A DNA stretch of 64,000 bases from Fimenecus sp052273625 (GTDB lineage Bacteria; Bacillota; Clostridia; Oscillospirales; Acutalibacteraceae): assembly GCA_052273625.1 (NCBI GenBank), contig DAVZHW010000005.1, positions 1-64,000 of the forward strand, read 5' to 3'. The notes under the pieces were generated by a model. It saw only the letters and a list, made by a program, of their open reading frames with translations, had not been told where the DNA came from and made no database searches. Positions 25,082 to 33,672 of this stretch are shown one piece after another. Both the position numbers and the translations under genes were made by a program. The stretch's first letter is position 1. Each line of letters opens with the position of its first letter.

Positions 25082-25938
25082 ACGACTCCATATAAAGTAA
25101 TAAATGCATAAAGCATTGTAAGTACAAACAGGGCAGAATCAAATCTGTCCATAACTCCACCGTGACCGGGGAAAAGATTTCCGAAGTCTTTTACTCCGAA
25201 ATTTCTCTTTATAACAGAGGCTGTAAGGTCTCCGCATATTCCGATAACGGCAAGTGCGAGCGAAACCGCTATTACCCAACCGTAACCGATTGTATGTACA
25301 GTGAAATAGCATCTGTCAAAGACCGTAAACAAAACGACATTGCTTACAACCGCACCGACAATACCGCCTATTGCACCCTCAACCGTCTTTTTGGGGCTAA
25401 TCCTCGGACACAGCTTGTGCTTTCCGAAAAATCTTCCCGAAAAATATGCAAACGAGTCCGAGAGCCAAGCGGCAAACAAGCCGAACAAGATAAAGAACAA
25501 ATCATAGTGGAAATCGAACTTGTCGGGGTATGTTTCGCTCATATCGTTTAAGAAAATGAACGTCGAAAAGCTCCACGGAACAAAGGTTGTCGAAATGATA
25601 ACCGAGGCAACCTCCTCGAACTTTGTGTTTTCAAAGTCCGTGAGCATAAGCATAAACAAAACAACGCAGTAAATAACGACTACCGCCGTTACGGGAATGA
25701 CAATTCCCCTCTGCTCAAGCTCCGGTCTGAACTCATAGAACAACGGAACAAGTCCCGAAAATACAAGGCTTATATAGTATATTGCCTTGTTCTTGATTCC
25801 TATTACTTTTTCTATCTCCCTTGCGGCGATAACAGTAAAAATCGCCACAACAATCGAAAGTGCGGGCGTATCTCTGAATGCGAGTACACCTACTGCGAAC
25901 AACGCCGCCACAATGCCGGTTATCGTTCTTTTAAGCAT
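25075..25938 (-). CDS. cdsA: phosphatidate cytidylyltransferase
   Basis: A 287-residue polytopic membrane enzyme that makes CDP-diacylglycerol from phosphatidate and CTP for phospholipid synthesis. About eight hydrophobic segments are visible. The family signature is near the C-terminus (LFPGHGGVMDRFDSALF), preceded by SDSFAYFSGRFFGKHKLCP and SPKKTVEGAIGG. It follows uppS by 23 bases in the conserved uppS-cdsA-dxr-rseP order. Confidence 0.95.
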   Translation of the reverse strand: MLKRTITGIVAALFAVGVLAFRDTPALSIVVAIFTVIAAREIEKVIGIKNKAIYYISLVFSGLVPLFYEFRPELEQRGIVIPVTAVVVIYCVVLFMLMLTDFENTKFEEVASVIISTTFVPWSFSTFIFLNDMSETYPDKFDFHYDLFFILFGLFAAWLSDSFAYFSGRFFGKHKLCPRISPKKTVEGAIGGIVGAVVSNVVLFTVFDRCYFTVHTIGYGWVIAVSLALAVIGICGDLTASVIKRNFGVKDFGNLFPGHGGVMDRFDSALFVLTMLYAFITLYGVVC

Positions 25939-25961
25939 AAAAATCCCTCAATCCACACAAA

Positions 25962-26696
25962 TTATATTCCGCCGAACCTGCGGTTTCTTTTTTCAAAATT
26001 ACGAAGAGCCTTGACTAAATCTTCTTCCGAAAAATCAGGCCACAGCACATCCGACGACCAAAATTCCGCATAAGCCGCCTGCCAAAGCAAGAAGTTTGAA
26101 AGTCGCTTCTCACCGCTCGGGCGGATTATCAAGTCGGGGTCGGGCATACCTGCCGTGTAAAGATTGTCGGAAATCATATCCTCGGTTATGTCGTCGGGCT
26201 TTAGCTTACCCTTTTTAACCTGCTTTGCAAGCTCCCGTACCGAATGTACAATTTCCTGCCGTCCGCCGTAATTTACCGCAATATTGAGGTAAACCTTGGT
26301 CTTATCCTTGGTTATTCTCTCACTGTATTTCATCATCGCAAGTATATCCTTGGGAAGTCCCGACTTGTCGCCGATGAAATTCACCTGAATGCCCTTTTCC
26401 TCATTCTCCGCCTTGCGTTCGTCAAGCTCTTTAAGATACTCTCTGAACAAATCCATTATTGCGGAGACCTCTTCCTTCGGGCGCTTCCAATTCTCCGTCG
26501 AAAACGCATAAAAGGTAAGATATTTAATTCCGAGGTCGCCTGCAAACTCGCCTATTTTTCTAAAGGTCTTAGCTCCCTCGATATGTCCTTTGTAGCGGGG
26601 CAAGCCTCTTTCCTTTGCCCATCTTCCGTTGCCGTCCATAATAAACCCGATATGCTTCGGCAACACCTCAAAGGTCGGTAAATTATTCAAGTCCAT
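25962..26696 (-). CDS. uppS: isoprenyl transferase (undecaprenyl diphosphate synthase)
   Basis: A 244-residue cis-prenyltransferase supplying the C55 lipid carrier for peptidoglycan and other wall polymers. The diphosphate-binding region HIGFIMDGNGRWAKERG (catalytic Asp) is at the N-terminus. The C-terminal region has DLIIRPSGEKRLSNFLLWQ and YAEFW. The ATG is preceded by GAAAGGCGG. The order frr-uppS-cdsA is the standard one. Confidence 0.96.
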   Translation of the reverse strand: MDLNNLPTFEVLPKHIGFIMDGNGRWAKERGLPRYKGHIEGAKTFRKIGEFAGDLGIKYLTFYAFSTENWKRPKEEVSAIMDLFREYLKELDERKAENEEKGIQVNFIGDKSGLPKDILAMMKYSERITKDKTKVYLNIAVNYGGRQEIVHSVRELAKQVKKGKLKPDDITEDMISDNLYTAGMPDPDLIIRPSGEKRLSNFLLWQAAYAEFWSSDVLWPDFSEEDLVKALRNFEKRNRRFGGI

Positions 26697-26734
26697 ATTA
26701 ACCGCCTTTCATAAAAACCGATAATCGCACAACA

Positions 26735-26750
26735 CCCCTCAAAAGAGGGG
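26735..26750. other. hairpin between frr and uppS
   Basis: CCCCTC and GAGGGG pair around an AAAA loop in the 65-base gap between the two genes. No T-run follows on the minus strand, so it is probably an mRNA-stabilising or pausing hairpin within the operon and not a full terminator. Confidence 0.4.
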
Positions 26751-26761
26751 CTTTGGGCAGA

Positions 26762-27316
26762 TTATATTTCCATAATGTCTTTTTCTTTTTTAGAAGCGAG
26801 CTCGTCAGCTTCCTTTACAAACTTGTCTGTAATCTTTTGGATTTTATCCTCGCCGTTGTGAAGGTCATCTTCTGTAATAACGCTGTCCTTCTTCATCTTT
26901 TTGAGCTTTTCGATAGCGTCTCTTCTGATAGAACGGATAGCAACCTTGCACTCCTCGGCATACTTGCTTACATCCTTGCAGAGAAGCTTTCTCTTCTCCT
27001 CGGTAAGAGGCGGAAAAGCAAGTCTGATAACTCTGCCGTCGTTTGTCGGGTTAATTCCCAAGTCCGAGGTCTGAATAGCCTTTTCAATGGGCTTGAGTGT
27101 TGAAACGTCCCACGGCTGAATGATAAGGTTTACACCCTCCTGAACCGAAACGGCAGCCATCTGCTGAATGGGTGTGGGTACACCGTAATAGTCAACTACG
27201 ATTTTATCAAGAACAGCGGGAGAAGCTCTGCCCACTCTCATTGTAACAAATTCATTGTGAAGTGCCTTTATAGACTTCTCCATTTTTTCTGTTGCGAAAT
27301 CAAATACTTCTTGCAT
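26762..27316 (-). CDS. frr: ribosome recycling factor
   Basis: A 184-residue protein of standard RRF length that, with EF-G, splits post-termination ribosomes. It is almost wholly helical with the typical opening EKSIKALHNEFVTMRVGRASPAVLD and the beta segment VDYYGVPTPIQQMA, then RLAFPPLTEEKRK and VAIRSIRRDA. GGAGGGC precedes the ATG. It follows pyrH by 22 bases. Confidence 0.97.
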   Translation of the reverse strand: MQEVFDFATEKMEKSIKALHNEFVTMRVGRASPAVLDKIVVDYYGVPTPIQQMAAVSVQEGVNLIIQPWDVSTLKPIEKAIQTSDLGINPTNDGRVIRLAFPPLTEEKRKLLCKDVSKYAEECKVAIRSIRRDAIEKLKKMKKDSVITEDDLHNGEDKIQKITDKFVKEADELASKKEKDIMEI

Positions 27317-27338
27317 TATTATTGCCCTCCTGAAATTA

Positions 27339-28043
27339 TTATTTTACTAAAGTTCCGACGCTCTCGCCGTTTACTGCTCTGAGAATATTCTCGGGGTCTT
27401 CAAGATTGAAAACCAAAATCGGAATGTTGTTATCCCTGCAAAGCGAAGCCGCCGTGCTGTCCATAACCGCAAGACCCTTGTTCAAAACCTCGGAATGTGA
27501 AAGCGTATCATACTTTACAACGTCCGAATACTTGTTGGGGTCTTTGTCATAAACGCCGTCAACGTTTGTCGCTTTAAGAATTACATCTGCGCCGATTTCA
27601 GCTGCTCTCAAAGCCGCTGTCGTATCGGTTGAGAAGAACGGACTGCCCGTTCCGCAGCCGAAGATAACAACCTTACCGTCCTCAAGGTGTCTGACAGCCT
27701 CATCCCTTACAAACGGCTCTGCGATACGACGCATATCGATAGCGGTCATAACCCTTGTCGGCACTCCCTTTTGCTCAAGCGTGTCTGCAAGTGCAAGCGA
27801 GTTCATTACAGTTGCAAGCATACCGATATGGTCTGCTCTTGTTCTGTCCATGCTTCCGCTTGAACGACCTCTCCAGAAATTTCCGCCGCCGACAACAAGT
27901 CCTATCTGCACGCCTGTATCGGCGCACTTCTTGACCCAATCGCAAACGGAGCTTATAACGTCAAAATCAAAGCCGTGTCCCTGCTCTCCTGCAAGCACCT
28001 CTCCGCTTAGCTTCAACAGTATTCTCTTATAAACCGGTTCCAT
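27339..28043 (-). CDS. pyrH: UMP kinase
   Basis: A 234-residue amino-acid-kinase-fold enzyme phosphorylating UMP to UDP. Key motifs are KLSGEVLAG near the N-terminus, VVGGGNFWRG (UMP/ATP loop), RMIAEPF-like MRRIAEPFVRDEAVRHLE, and the C-terminal KATNVDGVYDKDP. First gene of the long operon that runs to the M20 peptidase. rpsB and tsf, frequent upstream neighbours, are absent; a promoter lies directly upstream. Confidence 0.97.
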   Translation of the reverse strand: MEPVYKRILLKLSGEVLAGEQGHGFDFDVISSVCDWVKKCADTGVQIGLVVGGGNFWRGRSSGSMDRTRADHIGMLATVMNSLALADTLEQKGVPTRVMTAIDMRRIAEPFVRDEAVRHLEDGKVVIFGCGTGSPFFSTDTTAALRAAEIGADVILKATNVDGVYDKDPNKYSDVVKYDTLSHSEVLNKGLAVMDSTAASLCRDNNIPILVFNLEDPENILRAVNGESVGTLVK

Positions 28044-28106
28044 TCAAATTCCTCCGTACCTCCGCCACATATTTTCGCCGTGCGGATTGCATAAATTTAC
28101 ACATAT

Positions 28107-28135
28107 ATTTTACAGTAAATATTCCGTTGTGTAAA
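28107..28135 (-). promoter_or_regulatory. promoter of the pyrH operon
   Basis: On the minus strand, TTTACA (28130-28135), a 17-base spacer and TAAAAT (28107-28112) lie about 65 bases upstream of the pyrH ATG. It is the best sigma-A match in the divergent region. Confidence 0.65.
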
Positions 28136-28197
28136 GAGCTATTTTGTTAATAAAAATTATTTGAGGGGAATACTCTTGGCACAATGCACAAACTTTG

Positions 28198-28226
28198 TTG
28201 ACTTATTATAGAAAAGGTAATATAAT
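28198..28226 (+). promoter_or_regulatory. promoter of the hexosamine kinase / GH35 operon
   Basis: TTGACT (28198-28203), exactly 17 bases, and a perfect TATAAT (28221-28226) sit 34 bases before the ATG at 28261. Confidence 0.75.
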
Positions 28227-28260
28227 TGTAACAATACTATTTATTGGGGAAGGTAAATAT

Positions 28261-29364
28261 ATGGAAACTCCTTTTGATATAGGGTTTATTGCCGATTCGT
28301 TTAACCTTGACGGCAGCTATGTCGGCTACAAGGTCAAAAACGACGGTCATATAAACTCTACTTACGTTATTGAATTTAACGACAGCGACGGCTGTTCTAA
28401 AAAGTACACTCTTCAAAAAATCAACACTTATGTATTTAAGGACGCCGACAAGCTTATGTCAAATATCGTCGGCGTTACCTCACACATAAAAAATAAATTC
28501 GATGACTATGAAAGACACACTCTTAATTTCTTGCCTGCGAAGGATGGGAAATACTATATTGTCGGTTCGAACGGCGATTGTTGGAGATGCTACGACTACA
28601 TAGACAATGCTTACACCTGCAATATCATTGACTCGGCCGATGTTTTCTACAACGCAGGTAAATCCTTCGGCAATTTCCAAAAGCTTCTCTCGGACTATCC
28701 GATTGACAAGCTTTTTGAGACTATTCCGAAGTTCCACAACACTTATTCAAGATTTAACGATTTCTTGAAAGCCGTTGAAAGAGACGCTTCGGGCAGAGCT
28801 GCAAGCGTTAAGGATGAAATCCGATTTGTTCTTGACAGAGAAGCAGATACAAAGGTGCTTCTTGCAGAGCTTGAAAAAAACGAGCTTCCGCTTCGTGTTA
28901 CTCATAACGACACAAAGCTCAACAATATTTTATTCGACAGCGAGACAAATGAAGGCATTTGCATAATCGACCTTGATACAGTAATGCCCGGTCTTTCTCT
29001 CTATGACTTCGGAGACAGTATTCGCTTCGGTGCAAACACGGCAAGCGAGGACGAAAAAGACCTTTCAAAGGTTTCATTAAGTCTTGATCTTTATGAGGCT
29101 TACACAAGAGGTTATCTCTCAAGCGCAAAAGACAGTCTTACCGAAAAGGAAATGTTCTATCTTCCGTTCTCGGCAAAGCTTATGACTCTTGAATGCGGTA
29201 TGAGATTTTTGACCGACTATCTCGACGGTGATGTTTATTTCAAAACGGAATATCCCGAGCACAACCTTGTTCGTTGCAGGGATCAGTTCAAGCTTGTTGC
29301 CGACATTGAAAAGAAATACGAACAAATGCAAAAAGTTACTCAAAAAGCTATAAACGAGGATTAA
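28261..29364 (+). CDS. N-acetylhexosamine 1-kinase-like phosphotransferase
   Basis: About 367 residues from the ATG at 28261 (GGGGAAGG upstream); an earlier in-frame start would overlap the promoter. The fold is that of aminoglycoside/choline phosphotransferases. The catalytic loop is VTHNDTKLNNILFD (Asp about 217) and the metal-binding segment ICIIDLDTVMPG. This combination is characteristic of NahK-like kinases, which phosphorylate GlcNAc or GalNAc at C1 in the lacto-N-biose/galacto-N-biose pathway. The next gene, three bases on, is a GH35 beta-galactosidase, which fits hydrolysis of galactosyl-hexosamine. A different sugar or choline substrate cannot be excluded. Confidence 0.8.
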   Translation: METPFDIGFIADSFNLDGSYVGYKVKNDGHINSTYVIEFNDSDGCSKKYTLQKINTYVFKDADKLMSNIVGVTSHIKNKFDDYERHTLNFLPAKDGKYYIVGSNGDCWRCYDYIDNAYTCNIIDSADVFYNAGKSFGNFQKLLSDYPIDKLFETIPKFHNTYSRFNDFLKAVERDASGRAASVKDEIRFVLDREADTKVLLAELEKNELPLRVTHNDTKLNNILFDSETNEGICIIDLDTVMPGLSLYDFGDSIRFGANTASEDEKDLSKVSLSLDLYEAYTRGYLSSAKDSLTEKEMFYLPFSAKLMTLECGMRFLTDYLDGDVYFKTEYPEHNLVRCRDQFKLVADIEKKYEQMQKVTQKAINED

Positions 29365-29367
29365 AAT

Positions 29368-31161
29368 ATGCTTGAAATAAAGAACAAGAAATTCTATATG
29401 GACTCAAAGCCCTTTGACATATATTCGGGTGCTATGCACTATTTCCGTACCGTTCCCGAATATTGGGAGGATCGCCTGACAAAGCTCAAGGCGGCAGGCT
29501 TCAACACGGTTGAAACCTATGTTTGCTGGAATTTGCACGAGAAAAAGCCCAGTGAATTTGACTTTTCGGGTATTCTCGACATTGAAAAATATCTTGAAAT
29601 TGCTCAAAAGGTAGGTCTTTACGCCATTGTCCGTCCCGGTCCGTATATTTGTGCGGAATGGGACTTCGGCGGCTTGCCTGCTTGGCTTCTCAAGGATAAA
29701 AATATGCAAATCCGCTGTATGTACCCCGATTATCTCAAATGCGTCGACCGTTTCTACAAGGAGCTTTTGGCGAGACTTGTTCCCCACCTCGAATCGCACG
29801 GCGGCAATATAATTGCAATGCAGGTTGAGAACGAATACGGCTCATACGGTAACGATAAGGAATATCTCCGTTATGTCGAAAAACTCACAAGGGACTGCGG
29901 AATTGACTGCTTGCTCTTTACCTCCGACGGAAACACAAATAATATGATTTCAGGCGGCTCTTTGCCCGATATTTACAAGGTTTTGAACTTCGGCTCACGC
30001 TCAAGGACAGCCTTCAATGTTCTCAAGGGCTTTGAAAATGACGGTCCGAATATGTGCGGCGAATTCTGGTGCGGTTGGTTTGACCATTGGAGGGACAAGC
30101 ACCACACAAGAAATTCACTTGAAATTGTAAATGAAATTAAGGGATTTATAGATAACGGTGCAAGCTTTAATATGTATATGTTCCACGGCGGAACAAACTT
30201 CGGCTTTACCGCAGGAGCTAATCAAAATCAGGGTCACGGCTACGAGCCGACTGTTACAAGCTATGACTACTGTGCTATGCTTACCGAATGGGGCGACTAC
30301 ACGCCTGCTTATCACGCTGTAAGAAAGCTTTTGTGCGAAAAGCAGGGCATTGAACCGCCCGAGCTTCCCGAAAGTCCGAAGCTTCAGTCAATCGGCAGGG
30401 TGGAGCTTACCGAAGCCGCTTCGTTGTTTGAAAATCTCGACAATATCGGCGAAAAGCACCATGTTCCCGTTCCCGAGGGAATGGAATATTTCGGTCAGAA
30501 TTTCGGCCTTATTTATTACGAAACAACCTTAAACGGCAAGTACAACGCTTCGCCTATGTACGTTAAGAACGTCCACGACTTCGCAGAGGTTTACTTTGAC
30601 GGCGAGAAAAAGACGAGCATTGACCGTACTCTTTATTCCGTTGAGGGCAAGACAACATTGAAAGATGTTATCTTCAAGAAAAAGAAAGGCGAAAGCTCTC
30701 CGTTCCTTATGCCTGCTCTTTCGGGCGAGAGGAAAATCGGCGTTCTTGTTGATACAATGGGCAGAGTGAACTACGGCGAGCGTATGCTTGACCGCAAGGG
30801 TATTTCCGATATTTACCTCGGTATTCAACGTCTTATGGGCTATGATGTATGGACTCTTCCGCTTGATAATCTCGACAAGCTCAAATATTCATCAAGCGTT
30901 AAAAAGGATGAGCCTGTATTCTTAAAGGGCAGCTTCAAGACCGACTCGAAAGCAGATTGCTTTATTCATCTTGACGGCTTCAACAGAGGCTGCGTTTACA
31001 TAAACGGCTTTAACCTCGGAAGATTTTGGAAGGTTGGACCTCAAAAATCGCTTTACATACCGGGCACGCTCTTAAAGGACGAAAATGAAATTATAGTTTT
31101 CAATATCGGCGGTTATTCCAAGCCGACAGTATCAATTACCGACAAACATGATTTAGGGTAA
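29368..31161 (+). CDS. GH35 beta-galactosidase
   Basis: A 597-residue glycoside hydrolase family 35 enzyme. The TIM barrel occupies about residues 1-330, with acid/base Glu156 in VENEYGSYG and nucleophile Glu232 in CGEFWCGWFDHW. The rest is beta-rich jelly-roll, ending in FIHLDGFNRGCVYINGFNLGRFW, typical of the family. No signal peptide, so it acts in the cytoplasm on imported beta-galactosides, probably galacto-N-biose or lacto-N-biose given the kinase partner upstream. Second gene of a two-gene operon ended by a strong terminator. Confidence 0.93.
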   Translation: MLEIKNKKFYMDSKPFDIYSGAMHYFRTVPEYWEDRLTKLKAAGFNTVETYVCWNLHEKKPSEFDFSGILDIEKYLEIAQKVGLYAIVRPGPYICAEWDFGGLPAWLLKDKNMQIRCMYPDYLKCVDRFYKELLARLVPHLESHGGNIIAMQVENEYGSYGNDKEYLRYVEKLTRDCGIDCLLFTSDGNTNNMISGGSLPDIYKVLNFGSRSRTAFNVLKGFENDGPNMCGEFWCGWFDHWRDKHHTRNSLEIVNEIKGFIDNGASFNMYMFHGGTNFGFTAGANQNQGHGYEPTVTSYDYCAMLTEWGDYTPAYHAVRKLLCEKQGIEPPELPESPKLQSIGRVELTEAASLFENLDNIGEKHHVPVPEGMEYFGQNFGLIYYETTLNGKYNASPMYVKNVHDFAEVYFDGEKKTSIDRTLYSVEGKTTLKDVIFKKKKGESSPFLMPALSGERKIGVLVDTMGRVNYGERMLDRKGISDIYLGIQRLMGYDVWTLPLDNLDKLKYSSSVKKDEPVFLKGSFKTDSKADCFIHLDGFNRGCVYINGFNLGRFWKVGPQKSLYIPGTLLKDENEIIVFNIGGYSKPTVSITDKHDLG

Positions 31162-31170
31162 CGATATACA

Positions 31171-31220
31171 AAAAGCACCGAACACAGAGGCAAGCGCTTC
31201 GTGTTCGGTGCTTTGCTTTA
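31171..31220. terminator. bidirectional terminator between the GH35 gene and fucO
   Basis: A perfect stem of at least 11 pairs, GCACCGAACAC (31175-31185) with GTGTTCGGTGC (31201-31211), is flanked by an A-run and TTTGCTTTATTTT. It separates two convergent genes. Confidence 0.92.
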
Positions 31221-31230
31221 TTTTAATAAA

Positions 31231-32379
31231 TTACATAAGTGAAAGGTAAAGCTGTTTGATTTCCTCAACGCTTGTATCTCTCGGGTTACCCGGACGGCAA
31301 GCGTCATCATAAGCCGACTGAGCAATGAAGTCAACATCCTCGGGCTTAACAATATCCTTGAGGTCAGCAGGAATTCCGACATCCTTTGAAAGCTGTTTAA
31401 CTGCGTCAACAGCAGCCTTACGAGCCTCATCAAGTGACATTGCGTCAACGCCCTCAACTCCCATTGCCTTTGCAATATCTCTGTACTTTTCGCCTGTTGC
31501 GGGAGCGTTGTATTCCATAACTGTCGGGAGGATTATTGCGTTTGCAACGCCGTGAGGTGTGTCATAAACTGCGCCGAGCGGATGAGCCATTGAGTGAACA
31601 ATTCCCAAGCCGACATTCGAGAAGCCCATACCTGCAACATACTGACCGAGAGCCATACCCTCTCTGCCCTCTGCGGTGTTTTCAACTGCGCCGCGAAGCG
31701 ATTTTGAAATGATTTCAATAGCTTTGAGGTGGAACATATCGGAGAGCTCCCAAGCAGCCTTTGTGATATAACCCTCAATAGCGTGAGTCAAAGCGTCCAT
31801 ACCTGTTGCTGCTGTCAGTCCCTTAGGCATTGATGACATCATATCGGGGTCAACAACTGCGACAACGGGAATATCCTTCGGGTCAACGCAAACCATCTTT
31901 CTGTTCTTCTCTGCGTCTGTGATTACATAGTTAATTGTAACCTCTGCCGCTGTGCCTGCGGTTGTCGGAACTGCGATAATCGGTACGCACTTGTTCTTTG
32001 TCGGAGCAACGCCCTCGAGCGATACAACATCCTCAAATTCGGGGTTTTCGATTATAATGCCGATAGCCTTTGCCGTGTCCATTGAAGAACCGCCGCCGAT
32101 TGCGACGATACAGTCAGCACCCGAAGCCTTGAAAGCCGCAACGCCTGTCTGAACATTCTCGATGGTGGGGTTGGGCTTAATCTGTGAGTATATTTCGTAG
32201 TCGATCGACGCATTTTCCAAAACATCGGTAACCTTTTTTGTAACGCCGAACTTCAAAAGGTCGGGGTCGGAGCATACGAAGCATTTTTTGAAGCCTCTGC
32301 CCTTAACCTCGGTTGCAATCTCGTTGATTGCGCCCTTTCCGTGATAGCTTGTTTCATTAAGTACAAATCTGTTAGCCAT
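31231..32379 (-). CDS. fucO: lactaldehyde reductase (iron-containing alcohol dehydrogenase)
   Basis: A 382-residue group III alcohol dehydrogenase, close in length and sequence pattern to E. coli FucO from its first residues (MANRFVLNETSYHGKGAI) on. NAD binding is shown by AIGGGSSMDTAKAIGI. The Fe2+ ligands lie in MDALTHAIEGYI (Asp and His), HSMAHPLGA (His) and DTPHGVANA (His). FucO reduces lactaldehyde to 1,2-propanediol in anaerobic fucose or rhamnose breakdown. No fucose genes are adjacent, but the glycan operon opposite fits a mucin-sugar niche. Single gene with its own promoter. Confidence 0.92.
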   Translation of the reverse strand: MANRFVLNETSYHGKGAINEIATEVKGRGFKKCFVCSDPDLLKFGVTKKVTDVLENASIDYEIYSQIKPNPTIENVQTGVAAFKASGADCIVAIGGGSSMDTAKAIGIIIENPEFEDVVSLEGVAPTKNKCVPIIAVPTTAGTAAEVTINYVITDAEKNRKMVCVDPKDIPVVAVVDPDMMSSMPKGLTAATGMDALTHAIEGYITKAAWELSDMFHLKAIEIISKSLRGAVENTAEGREGMALGQYVAGMGFSNVGLGIVHSMAHPLGAVYDTPHGVANAIILPTVMEYNAPATGEKYRDIAKAMGVEGVDAMSLDEARKAAVDAVKQLSKDVGIPADLKDIVKPEDVDFIAQSAYDDACRPGNPRDTSVEEIKQLYLSLM

Positions 32380-32437
32380 AATTTTGACTCCTTTACACTT
32401 ATTTTATATACCTTGAGAACTTTCTCTCAACAATTTT

Positions 32438-32467
32438 ATTATAAAACTAAAAAAGTGTATATGTCAA
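32438..32467 (-). promoter_or_regulatory. promoter of fucO
   Basis: On the minus strand, a perfect TTGACA (32462-32467), an 18-base spacer and a perfect TATAAT (32438-32443) lie about 60 bases upstream of the start codon. Confidence 0.75.
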
Positions 32468-32523
32468 TATTTTAACAATGTCAATACGCAAAATTTACAG
32501 ACTGTTAAAAACAATGTTTGATA

Positions 32524-32552
32524 TTGCTATTATTCGAGATTTAGAATATAAT
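32524..32552 (+). promoter_or_regulatory. possible promoter of the DpnII-type operon
   Basis: TTGCTA (32524-32529), 17 bases and a perfect TATAAT (32547-32552) lie 38 bases before the Dam ATG, which has CAGGAGG upstream. The -35 is weak. Confidence 0.5.
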
Positions 32553-32590
32553 ATAGTAAATGACACACAGTACAGGAACAGGAGGTTGTT

Positions 32591-33661
32591 ATGGAATTTA
32601 TGTCTGCAAAAGAAGCCGCTGATAAATGGGGTATTTCCCAAAGAAGAGTGGCGGTTTTGTGTTCTGAACAGAGAATAGCCGAAGCGACTATGGTCGGAAA
32701 TATGTGGATTATTCCTTCTTCCGCAGAAAAGCCCATAGATGCAAGGAGTACACGATATAATCGAACCGAAGGAAAAACCGTTAAACCTTTCTTGAAGTGG
32801 GCAGGCGGCAAAGGGCAACTGCTCAAAGAAATTGAAAAATATTATCCGTTCAAAAACGGTAAAATTACTAAATATGCAGAGCCATTCATTGGTGGCGGAG
32901 CAGTTTTGTTTGATATACTCGACAAATACGATTTAGAAGAAGTTTATATTAGCGACATTAATGCTGAACTTATCAACACCTATCGCATTATTCGTGATGA
33001 TATAGATGCTTTAATTGAAATGCTCTATGCAATGCAGAATGATTTTATTCCGTTAGATACAGACAATCGCAAAGTATACTATATGGAAAAGCGTGAGCGT
33101 TTTAATGATTTAAAGGTCAATGGAAATGAGAACATCAACATTGAAAAAGCGGCATTGATGATTTTTTTGAACAAAACCTGTTTTAACGGACTTTATCGTG
33201 TTAATAAAAAAGGATTGTTTAATGTTCCGATGGGCGCATATAAAAATCCGATGATTTGTGATGAAAGCAATCTTCGTGCAGTATCGGAAAAATTGCAGAA
33301 TGTTACAATCGTATGCGGTGATTACAGGAAATCAGCAGACTTTATAGACGAAAACACTTTTGTTTATTTCGATCCTCCGTACAGACCGATAACTGATACG
33401 GCAAGCTTTACAGCTTATACCGAGAGTTTATTCAATGATGATGAACAAGTTGAGCTTGCGCATTTCGTTGAGCTTATGCACAGAAAAGGTGCAAAAGTTG
33501 TTGTCAGCAACTCTGATCCAAAGAATTCAAACACGGATGATGATTTCTTTGACAACATTTATTCGGCTCATAAAATCAAACGAGTAGAAGCAACACGTAT
33601 GATTAACTGCAATAGCGAAGCAAGAGGAAAAATCAAAGAATTGCTTATTTCTAATTTTTAA
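32591..33661 (+). CDS. HTH-fused DNA adenine methylase (Dam/DpnM type)
   Basis: A 356-residue protein. Residues 1-50 form an excisionase-like winged helix (SAKEAADKWGISQRRVAVLC, then VGNMWIIPSSAEKPIDAR). Residues 65-356 are an alpha-class N6-adenine methyltransferase of the Dam/DpnM type: FLKWAGGKGQLL (67-78), AdoMet-binding EPFIGGGAVLF (97-107), SDINAELIN, and catalytic DPPY (261-264). These enzymes methylate GATC. Its neighbour is a DpnII-type nuclease, so the methylase protects the host. The added N-terminal HTH is unusual and may autoregulate the operon or target DNA. The operon is visibly more AT-rich than its flanks, which suggests horizontal transfer. Confidence 0.9.
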   Translation: MEFMSAKEAADKWGISQRRVAVLCSEQRIAEATMVGNMWIIPSSAEKPIDARSTRYNRTEGKTVKPFLKWAGGKGQLLKEIEKYYPFKNGKITKYAEPFIGGGAVLFDILDKYDLEEVYISDINAELINTYRIIRDDIDALIEMLYAMQNDFIPLDTDNRKVYYMEKRERFNDLKVNGNENINIEKAALMIFLNKTCFNGLYRVNKKGLFNVPMGAYKNPMICDESNLRAVSEKLQNVTIVCGDYRKSADFIDENTFVYFDPPYRPITDTASFTAYTESLFNDDEQVELAHFVELMHRKGAKVVVSNSDPKNSNTDDDFFDNIYSAHKIKRVEATRMINCNSEARGKIKELLISNF

Positions 33662-33672
33662 GGAGAATATGT

